Source: Archegozetes longisetosus (lineage: Eukaryota; Arthropoda; Arachnida; Sarcoptiformes; Trhypochthoniidae). From it: 64,000 bases of DNA. Positions 55,774 to 64,000 of this stretch are shown piece after piece. The notes beneath the pieces were generated by a model that was given only the letters and a program-made list of their open reading frames with translations, made no database searches and was not told where the DNA came from. The stretch spans positions 288,001-352,000 of the forward strand of contig JAEMBT020000003.1 of assembly GCA_018873245.2 (NCBI GenBank), read 5' to 3'. Numbering within the stretch: the stretch's first letter is position 1; every line of letters begins with the position of its first letter. Made by a program: the position numbers and the translations under genes.

Positions 55774-56716
55774 TATAAAATATGGGCAAACTATAGTTTC
55801 TAAATAGAAAAAGGATTATAGGGGTCTGAAAAATTGGAAAAATTCTTATAAATTCGCCAATTTATTGTAATTTTTTCAAAAGATAATTCCTTAAATTAGA
55901 AAGATTTAAAAAGAAATACATGTGTTTTTAAAATAGTACTTTCATTAATTATAATCAGTGAAAACACTTATGGTCAAAATAAATTATATTTTTTTGGTGG
56001 TTATTTGGTCACAAAATTTTATTAACGCGACTGAAAAGTAGTTGCTCATTCATATCTCCTTATTTAAAATGAACATAAAAATGATATTTTGGTACTTTAT
56101 AATGTAGTTCATTCCGAGCTTTATGACAACTTTCCAACGCTTTGGTGGTGTTCATATTCAAATGGCAGAGTTTTGTGAATTAATTTCGAAGAGTCTCTTT
56201 TGACTCTAAATAGGATCGAAAGTGCTATATTTGTCTCATTTGACTCCATAATTATGAAATGATAGAAAATTCTCAAATCGTAATTAGAAAATATTTTTAA
56301 GAATCTTTTGAAAATTGAAATATCAAATTTTAATTGCTGATGCGATAGATTTTTTTTCAAGACATCAATTCAGAATTATAAAGCTCAAATTGAAATAAAG
56401 TATAAGTAAAATTATAGGTTTTAGATATCGAACAAAAGATAAAAATCTTAGAAAAATCCTTTAAAGTTTATTGATTGTATTTGTGTATTTTATTCAACAA
56501 AGAATGTTATAATCGTCATATCGATAAATCACACAAACTGTTCTAGGATTACCAAAAGTTTAATAAGCTCTTCAAGGGGAAAGATCACTCCAGAAACTTA
56601 AGGCTGTGGCGCGTCTAACGAGTGCTTGAATTATAATGAACGGGTAATGTAAACTGATGATCAATATGTATGAAGAACAAACCTGTTAATAGAGTTTACT
56701 GTACTGGCTAACCTGA
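55774..56716. other. AT-rich spacer
   Basis: No gene or element is recognised. Confidence 0.4.
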
Positions 56717-57079
56717 TACAGTAAAAGCAGTGGAAGCAACCAGCTGAGTGATGCGACCAGCTGTGTTTGCGACCACTCTTCGGGTGGCCCCTTCTTTTTT
56801 CAATACAAAGCTTCTGAGTGGAGCGACCAGTTGGCTGACGCGGCCGCGACCGCTCTTTTCGAAGGCACTATAGCATTGCTAGTATTCGAGTTAAGCGACA
56901 GCTTTAATAATCAAAAACCGTAAAATTTTGAAATTTTGAGTTTATATATCAAATTAAATAAAAATAAATGCCATTTATTTTCAATTCAAGATAACTTAAT
57001 TGTTGCGACACTTTGAAAAAATACTTTACGATTAATTAAAGTAATTTATATTGAATTTCATTAAAATTAAACTAAATCA

Positions 57080-59355
57080 ATGGCTACAAATCAAAAAGTT
57101 AATACTAGTTTAACATTAGAAGAAATAAATGTTATTAAAGAGAATGAAATAAAAAAACACCTCATAGAAAGTTAGCCAAAAATATAATGTTGGCAAAACT
57201 CAAATTCAAATAACGATCAAACGCAAGGTCGAATACCTCAGAGCATATGAAGAGTTGATGCAATCGAAAAGATGCCGAATTAAGGAAAATCTTAAATATC
57301 CCGAAATAGACAAGGCAATCAAAGAATGATTTGATTTGACCTGAGAAAACAATATACCGATATCTGGACCTATAATCCAAGAAAAAGCTAAACTTATTGC
57401 AGAAACATTGGTAGCACGTCAATTCAGCGCAATCAATTCAGCGCATGACAATTCAGCGCCAACAATTGGGCGCTATGACAATTCAGCGCTACAACAATTC
57501 AGCGTCGCGACAATTCAGCGCGCAAAAGTTCAGCGCTGCGATAATTCAGCGCATTTTGAAAATTTCAGGAAAATTGATTACTTTAAAGAAAAACAGAAAC
57601 TGTAATTACAGAAATTCTAAATTAATAGATGTTCACGGGACACTAATTTCAATCTATAAAAGTGCTTAATTTCAACCAACAATTGCAAGTAAACATATTT
57701 ATAGGTGATAGAATCTTTATTTATAATTCAGTTGATTTGAATTAAGGAGAAATATTTTTAAAATAATTATATTTAATAAGAATATTATAAGTTATGGAAT
57801 ATTAGTAGTGAAATCCAAATATGTTTATTCAGTAATCAAAACATGTATGTGTAATATTTTGTACATTTTTTGGTAAAAATTTATTTCTCGTGAACACCAA
57901 ATAGTCTAGAGGTCTCTGTGCTTCTTTAAAATTAATTTATAATAAACGTGCGCTGAATTGTCGCAGCGCTGAATTGTCGTAGCGCCGAATTGTTGCGGCG
58001 CTGAACTGTCGCAGCGCTGAATTGTTGGCGCTGAATTGTCGACGCTGAATTGACTTGTGCTGAATTGACATGGAACCGAAACATTAGGTGTTCCTTATTT
58101 TATATTTCATTAAAAATAATATTTAAACGCATCAACTCTAAAGTTGATTTTAGAGTTGATGTGTTGTTGACTTTACCCTAATTTTAAGTATTTATTATTT
58201 TTTAAAAATTAGGAATTCACGAATTTAAAGGTTCTGACGGATGGTTGCATTCATTCAGGAGTCGTTATGCGATTGATTTCGGTATATTGTCTGGAGAAAG
58301 TGATGTGGACAAAGAAGTGGTCAATGATTGGAAAGCAAGAATTGCTGAGCTTTGCGAAGGATATGAAGACAGAAATATATTCAATTGTGATGAAAATGGT
58401 CTATATTTTAAAGAACTTCCAAACAAATCACTAGTGAATCCTAACGAAGATCGTAAAGGAGGCAAAAGATATAAAGAATAACTTTATTGTTATGTTGCAG
58501 TGGGAACGGAGAAAAGTTAAACCCACTACTAATTACTAAATCAGAAATGCCGCGTATTTTCAAGAAAGAGAAAATAATTAAAGACAATCTTCCAGTTATT
58601 TACAGAAATAATCCTAAGGCTTGGATGACTTCACAATTTTTTTAACGAGTGGCTGTCGAAAATCAATACAGATATGAAGAATCAGAATAGAAAATTCTTA
58701 TTATTTCTCGACAATGTTTCTACACATCGCTTCAATGGGAAATTGAGTAATGTTTGTTTGAAATGTCTTCCGCCGAATATAACATCTGCAGTTCAGCCTT
58801 TAGATCAAGGAATTATCGAAAATTTTAAAAGAAAATAGAGAAAGAAAATAATTTTCAAACTTCTTCCACTTATGAAATCAAATCAAAGCTCTACGAAAAT
58901 TTTGAAAATAATTAATATTCTGGACTGTTTTTATTGGATAAGAGATGCCTGGAGTGAAGTCAAAACTGAAACAATAAGAAATTGTTTATCAAGTCTGGAT
59001 TTAAGCTGAAAACAACAGAAATAGAAATGATTCGGAAGAAATAGATTCGCTTCTCGAACAAATACCCGATTCTGTCAATGTGGAAGAATTTGTTAAATTT
59101 GATAATGACTTGCCTACTTGTGAAACATTTACTGAGTCCTGGGAAAACGATTTCTTCGAATCTTTATTAGTTTCTGATAATAATGAAGCGATAACTAATG
59201 TCTCAGACGATGAACAAGCAAATGAATCACGAAATATTGAAACGACCGATAATGGTGTTTCGAAATCTCAAGCACTTGATTGCATAAGAAAATTGAAATC
59301 ATTTGCTTTAAAAGGGGATCACTTTTCTCTATACGAAAATATGGCCAAAACTTAA
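57080..59355 (+). pseudogene. Tigger (pogo family) transposase, broken
   Basis: The N-terminal exon (57080-57410) with frame changes reads MATNQKVNTSLTLEE, RKLAKKYNVGKTQIQ and NIPISGPIIQEKAKL, the psq/CENP-B DNA-binding start. After an intron (acceptor AAAAATTAG at 58205-58213) comes IHEFKGSDGWLHSFRSRYAI, LSGESDVDKEVV, IFNCDENGLYFKELP, GGKRYKE, NPKAWMTSQFF, LLFLDN-type and PPNIT..VQPLDQGII segments of the DDE core, then an acidic tail (59080-59355). Stops (for example 58479, 58643) and shifts make it inactive. Confidence 0.8.
57410..58077. mobile_element. hAT-like foldback of CAATTCAGCGC words
   Basis: 668 bases between copies of GAAACATT (57402-57409, 58078-58085). The left end holds about nine units of CAATTCAGCGC-type words (57418-57553); the right end holds their complements (57948-58071). 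TIR starts are GGTAGCACGTCAATTC and GGTTCCATGTCAATTC. It lies in the intron of the Tigger transposase. No ORF. Confidence 0.75.
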
Positions 59356-59764
59356 GATCAATTGATGTCAATTATTGTGAATTCGCAAAAACGTCAAACA
59401 AAAATAACTGTTTATTTATAATTCATTTAATTTTCTAATCAAACTAATAATGAATTAAATTGTTTTAAGAGTTCCTTTTCTGAAAATGTTTAAAAACATT
59501 TAAAAATTTCATGTGTCTTAAAGTTGACGTGTTGATTTTAGCTTAATTTTAAGATTTTTCAAATTTATTACATTAATACATACTCGTTTGTTAGCATTTC
59601 ATTCATTTTTATGGTAGAATCTAAAGGTTTGGTAATTAATAAGCTTTTTCATGAATAAATTTTTTAAAACTCAATAAAAGCTTGACTTTCTGGGGCGACC
59701 ACCTATCTTAAGCGACCAACAACTTTCACACCAAGAGTGGTCGCTTAACTCAGCTTTCACTGTA

Positions 59765-60442
59765 ATCCTGGAGTAGCATGTCATAGTTATAGATAGTAGA
59801 AAGGAACGATGCCATTCTTGTAGGACCTCTAGCTAAAAGTAACTCATTTTAGACTTCGAGTGCTAACAACATACTGGTACCTATGAGATCCCCTTCTGTT
59901 GTATACAAGACTTCAATAGAGATAAACTTGTTTTTCAAAATACCAATGAATTCTGTAAGTGGTTGATCTCAAAAGAGCATAAAGGGTACACAACTATAGA
60001 AAATAACGCTAAAGGATATGAATCTCGATTTACCTTGATATTGTGAAATATAAAAAAATATAGTGCTTTAGTTTCTGTAATTGTTTAGTTAGTCATCTTA
60101 AGAGATTAACCTTAAACTATAATAAAGTAGTTTAGTAGTAAAATAGAAAGTGTAGATTGCAACTTTCATTTGTAATGAGTTCTAATCTTTGAGATCACAG
60201 TACAAGATTAGTTTCCACTTGAGTGATAAATATTGGTTTAAATACTATTTACCTAAATTACAGAAAAACACAAATGTTTTCTTGTTTTCAAATAAAAATA
60301 ACTATTGTGAGAACCAAAAACTATAAAAGGCAAGAGAAGTTGTGTAATAAAAAGATAGATATAACAAACCCTTAACTGTTCACTATTAATCATTGTACGT
60401 CTAAAGTTGTAATAAAGTAATTATTAAGAAGTTGAAGAATTT
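59765..60442. other. AT-rich spacer
   Basis: No gene is visible. Confidence 0.4.
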
Positions 60443-61590
60443 ACTGATGAGCAGGTCCGAGTCTTCAGGTCTTTTTGAAAGACTCGGACCTGGGACCTGG
60501 ACCTCTAACCCAGGACCCGGACTCGGACCTCGACCTCAAGACTCGGGACCTTGGTTCTTCAAATCTTTAAGACTGGGGCCTCAAGACCCTGACTCTGATA
60601 CAAAACAATTGTGTAAGTGAAATATTTGATAATGATTGCCTTTTAGGTGAGGAATTGAGTGACTTGAAATCATTCAAAGAGGCAACAAACTTATAACAAG
60701 ACCTAAATATGTAAGCATATGCTTAATTTTGCTAGTTCTTAAACTTTTTATTAACAATTAAATGATCACAATAATTCAAGTAACAGTTCGATTAAACTTT
60801 ATGCTGAAATATGCTTTTGAAGTTTGATAAGTATAAAGATTTACTTGAAACTGATATCACAAAATTTGCTGTTATACTTGACTTCGCTTGAAACTCGATT
60901 TTTCTGAGAATGATCAAACTGTAAAACAAGTATTTGTTGATTTCTTCAAGAAAAATTATCATCAGATTATTCAATTTCAAATTGAAAGTTCAAATGTTTC
61001 GTTTGTCTCTAAATTTGTAAAGACAAGAGTTGAAACATACGATGAAATTGAAAAGTACGTTTGCTTATCGCTGATTGGAAAACTGAGCCTTTGTTTTCGT
61101 GGAAACAATTGTTTAGGACTTCCTTATCTTTTACATTTTGCATTTGAAATACTTATCACTCCAGCATAGTGTTTCTTCAAAACATGTATTTCCAAATCTA
61201 GAGATTTGATCAGCAAAAAGAGAAGTCAATTGAGCATTAATTCTGTTAGACATTGCGTGTATCTCGTTTCATGAATCACTTATTTTGCAATTTAAAAATA
61301 AATGATTGATATTATATTAATATTTGTTGATTTTACTATCAATGATTTAATAAAAATTAAAATTTTTGAATGATAATATTTTGTCTATTGTTAATTTTTA
61401 AGTTTTAAAGGGAGTCCGAGTCAAGGACCTGAAGTCTTTATCAAAGACCCGGACTCGAACTCGGACCTCTAGCTCAGGACCCGGACCTGGACTTCTGCCA
61501 AATATAAGGACTCGGACCCGGACTTTAGGATCTCAGGACCTCAGGTCCCAGGTCTTTAACAGTCTTGAGGTCCAGACTCGCTCATCAGTA
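60443..61590. mobile_element. hAT element relic with ~180-base inverted ends
   Basis: It starts TACTGATGAGC and ends GCTCATCAGTA. The inverted ends consist of GGACCTGGACTCGG-type words (60455-60600 and 61411-61580), GC-rich against the surroundings. The centre holds a hAT transposase C-terminus. Confidence 0.75.
60880..61270 (+). pseudogene. hAT transposase C-terminal relic
   Basis: The frame reads LGLPYLLHFAFEILITPA, stop, then ISKSRDLISKKRSQLS and INSVRHCVYLVS, following the dimerisation region of hAT transposases (L...A...L.IPASS..SER.FS.AG.I...KR..L). The N-terminal and catalytic parts are absent. The stop in the middle confirms decay. Confidence 0.6.
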
Positions 61591-61659
61591 GAATTCTTTT
61601 ATTTGAAGTATATATCTATATCATATTTATAATAAAGAGTACGAAAAGGTGAGTATCAA

Positions 61660-61770
61660 GCATATTACTTTAAAAGGTAGAGCATACTCTATCGAGTCCA
61701 ACCAGACTCTTAAATAAAGAATTAGGGAAAAGTAAATTGGAATCTCACATTGAGGTCCCTGATTTTAATT
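61660..61770. repeat. Outer inverted repeat, left copy
   Basis: GAGCATACTCTATCGAGTCC, ACCAGACT and ATCTCACATTGAGG recur in opposite orientation at 63080-63170. They bracket the foldback array. Confidence 0.6.
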
Positions 61771-61780
61771 TACTCATTCC

Positions 61781-61801
61781 TGGACACACACACACACACA
61801 C
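61781..61801. repeat. (CA)n microsatellite
   Basis: About ten CA units. Confidence 0.95.
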
Positions 61802-62056
61802 ATTACATTAGAAACTATAACGATCCCAAGTCACAAAATAAACGTGACAATATATTGGGTTGAAGACACAGACTTTTCAATATACTCAGGATCAAAATTG
61901 ATATTATTAAAGATACCTCACCTGAAAATTAAGAACATTAGTGGTTTCTCAATCAATCAATCATCATCCAATTTTCTTTCAACATGTTTTCAAAGACATT
62001 TGTCCTCAAAGAACTCAAGAAAGAAAGGGTACTTTCCACACCTCTTTTATAAGGGA

Positions 62057-62135
62057 GTGACACAATTCTTCCATGCAAAATTCTTCCACAGCACAATTCT
62101 TCCACGCACAATTCTTCCACGCACAATTCTTCCAC
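62057..62135. repeat. 15-base tandem repeats (ACAATTCTTCCACGC)
   Basis: Five units, the first two slightly changed. They overlap the left end of the foldback element. The right end has only one unit. Confidence 0.9.
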
Positions 62136-62995
62136 ACTTTTCAATTGATCACAGAATATAACTGATGACCATTTCAAGTCGAATTGACCAACGAATAGTA
62201 ACTATTGACCATTTCTATATATGATGACATACGGAAGGCAACTGATGACCGTTTTCAATTCAGATGGCCTACGGGAAGCAACTGATGGCCATTTCTATAT
62301 CAGATGAACTACGGGAGACGAACGATGACCATTTTTAATTTAGACTACTTACGGGAAGCAATTGATGACTTTCTATATCAAATGACCTACGGGAGACGAA
62401 TGATGACCGTTATTAATTCAGCCGACCTACGGGAAGCAACTAATGGCCATTGGTATATCAGGTGAACTACTAAAGGCAACTGATGGCCTAATAACATAAA
62501 AAATGGTTATCAGTTACTCCTCATATGTCATCTGAATTGAAAATGGTCATCGGTTTCCTTTCGCAGTTCATCTGATATAGAAATGGCTATCAGTTAGTTC
62601 CCACAAGTCATCTAAGTTGAAAATGATCATCGATTGCCATCCATAGCTCATCTGATTTGGAAATGACCATCAATCACTCCCCGTATGTTATCTGAGATGG
62701 AAATGGTCATCGTTCCTCTCGGTTTATCTGATACAGAAATTGTCACCGCTTACTCCTCGTAGATCGTCTGAATTGAAAATGGTCATTGTTCGTCTCCCGT
62801 AGTTTATCTGATATAGAAATGGCCATTAGTTGCTTCCCGTAGGCCATCTGAATTAAAAATGGTCATCAGTTGCCTTCCGTAGGTCATCATATATAGAAAT
62901 GGCCAATAGTTACTATTCGTTGGTCAATTCAACTTGAAATGGTCATCAGTTATATTCTGTGATCAATTGAAAAGTGTGGAAGAATTGTGCTGTGG
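62086..62995. mobile_element. Foldback element made of 40-base tandem units
   Basis: The left arm (to about 62490) consists of about nine units of roughly 40 bases (AACTGATGACCATTT...GACCTACGGGAAGC). The right arm is their mirror, down to CCACAGCACAATTCTTCCAC at both ends. The outermost 130 bases are almost identical between arms. No ORF of its own. Confidence 0.85.
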
Positions 62996-63079
62996 GATCA
63001 TCTATATACGAAAGACTCGATCTAAGTGCTTTGCGTGGAGTCTTTCCTATGTATGTGTTCAAGTTGAACGAATTGGAAT

Positions 63080-63170
63080 AGGGGGCCTCAATGTGAGATC
63101 CCAATCCGTTATTACCTATAACTCTATCAATAAGTCTGGTAGGACTCGATAGAATGTGCTTTAGTATGAA
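63080..63170. repeat. Outer inverted repeat, right copy
   Basis: This is the mirror partner of 61660-61770 (GGACTCGATAGAATGTGC, CCTCAATGTGAGATCCC). Confidence 0.6.
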
Positions 63171-63439
63171 GTTAATTTGTAACTTTTAATATATAACTTT
63201 CTTTTATTAATATAAATAAAGAGTGTCCGTAAATCGGGTTATACGCATTTGAGAGGGAGCATAGTGTAAAGGATAAAAGGGTTGAAATCTTTAGTATATG
63301 TATATGTAAACAAAATCGTATATTGGTGTTTATCTTATATTTTAGTTTATTTCATAAAAATAAGATATTTTTGTGATAATGAGAGAGTAGATATAGTTAA
63401 ATGGTAGAATGGAAATTTGGGAATGGATATGGAGAATAT

Positions 63440-63779
63440 ATTGGAATATATTGATAAAAATTTTAAGAAAAAGTATTAAAAGCACGTCCTGCAATAAAGA
63501 AGATGATAAAGAAATTTGAAACTCATGGTATAGTACAAAATAGATTTAAGGAGAATTGTGATCGTAAAAGGGAAGTGGTTAATGAAGAAAACGCCAAAAT
63601 AGTGTTTAAAAATTTAACAAATAAAGTGGCAACAAGTGTCAGAAGATTGGTTGATGCTTTTAATTTAAAGAAGATATCTGTTCATGATATTTTAAGAAAA
63701 CTGTTAACTCTCTTTCAACACAAAGTACAATTAGGTCAGAAATTAACGGAAAAGGTAAAAGCCGAAGAATATTTTTTTC
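63440..63779 (+). pseudogene. Mariner-like transposase N-terminal relic
   Basis: The frame reads KARPAIKKMIKKFETHGIVQ, NRFKENCDRKREVVNEENAK, VATSVRRLVDAFNLKKISVH, DILRKLLTLFQHKVQLGQKL. This is the double helix-turn-helix of mariner-like transposases that recognise a FETHG..Q...GRKR...V..V pattern and an S..RVL/ILRK..L.PYKVQ. It is cut at 63780 by another element, and the catalytic domain is not in the window. Confidence 0.6.
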
Positions 63780-64000
63780 GGGTAAATCCGGGCTAATGGG
63801 TCTAAGAGGGTTCCCGACCCCCTACCTCCAAGTGTAATACATCATTGGATTCAGTTCGTTGAGCTGAACATTTTGACACCACACTTGACTACTTTCAACC
63901 CGAACCTGACCACTTCTGGCCACTGAGACCTAACCCCCTCGAAAATGGGTAAACCTGGCTTTACCAAGTTGTAACCCAAGCCAAACCCGATTTAAACTAA
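63780..64000. mobile_element. TIR element (GGGTAAATCCG end), second copy, cut by window end
   Basis: It matches 18610-18760 and the complement of the right end of that copy: GGGTAAATCCGGGCTAATGG, CATCATTGGATTCAGTTCG, TGAACATTTTGA. It interrupts a mariner-like transposase relic. Confidence 0.7.

Larger units (their letters stand above)
56719..59762 (+). mobile_element. Tigger-like DNA transposon, 3.0 kb
   Basis: The ends CAGTAAAAGC and CAGTGAAAGC (right, complement) are flanked by TA (56717-56718, 59763-59764). Both subterminal zones hold repeated GCGACCA words (56740-56860 and 59694-59760). It encodes a broken two-exon transposase. A foldback element sits in its intron. Confidence 0.85.

Noticed and set aside
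57408..57669. Two overlapping ORFs
   Set aside because: They read through the CAATTCAGCGC word array; the repeated Gln/Ser/Ala peptides are artefacts of it.
60432..60620. Pro/Gly-rich 62-codon ORF
   Set aside because: It lies wholly in the GGACC-word inverted end of the hAT relic. The composition comes from the repeats.
61844..62161. 105-codon ORF
   Set aside because: Its C-terminal half is the 15-base tandem repeat and the foldback arm. The first half has no recognised feature.
7..64000. tRNA genes or CRISPR arrays
   Set aside because: I saw no cloverleaf with proper A and B boxes apart from the SINE-like repeat. The tandem repeats present lack unique spacers, and the DNA is eukaryotic.

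Overview
The window is AT-rich nuclear DNA of an arthropod. A mite or other arachnid is my best guess. The evidence is short GT/AG introns of about 60-110 bases, a secreted cuticle-type protein with a tract of VQEV/RPVI-like repeats (a pattern I associate with mites and ticks), and several kinds of arthropod transposon. Host genes are few and intact. Most of the rest is transposable-element sequence, and much of that consists of long inverted-repeat (foldback) elements nested in older transposase relics.

Host genes, left to right: a three-exon cuticle-type protein (1082-1935, +); an intronless pancreatic-lipase-family protein with an N-terminal myristoylation-like start (21604-22629, +); a leucine-rich-repeat protein with about 14 Pro/Thr/Glu repeats (32014-34103, -, first exon not found); a phosphatidylserine decarboxylase gene whose six exons I could join in phase (48140-51265, -); and, divergent from it, a possible small two-exon gene (51874-52127, +).

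3595-15986 is a 12.4 kb endogenous retrovirus (Ty3/gypsy type with envelope). Its 488-base LTRs differ at one base by eye and it is flanked by a 4-base ATAT duplication. It holds gag with a zinc knuckle, protease, an unusual 1.7 kb stretch before RT, and one very long open frame carrying RT, RNase H, integrase, an envelope-like protein and a second, diverged envelope-like module. After that come non-coding ~210-base repeats and one extra ORF before the 3' LTR. Two in-frame stops and several frame changes interrupt it. It sits inside an older DDE transposase relic.

16.6-20.7 kb: a CENP-B/DDE transposase relic, two copies of a hAT-like non-autonomous element with heat-shock-element-like arrays, and a nested terminal-inverted-repeat (TIR) element. 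23-31 kb: a hAT relic and five inverted-repeat elements, one enclosing a spliced 69-codon helix-turn-helix-like ORF. 34.4-38 kb: a SINE-like copy, a TA-flanked Tc1 relic and a long inverted-repeat element. 38-48 kb: mostly featureless AT-rich DNA with a hAT relic, a hAT MITE with a perfect 8-base duplication, a 1.2 kb inverted-repeat element, a third copy of the HSE-like element and an 80-base perfect hairpin. 53-64 kb: a pogo-type MITE, a deleted Tc1-like element, a 3 kb TA-flanked Tigger-like element with a foldback in its intron, a hAT relic with long TIRs, a large foldback of 40-base repeats, and a transposase relic cut by a further TIR element at the window edge.

The host genes do not form an operon-like unit. 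The only linked arrangement is the divergent pair at 51265/51874. All family calls rest on motifs read by eye; no searches were run.
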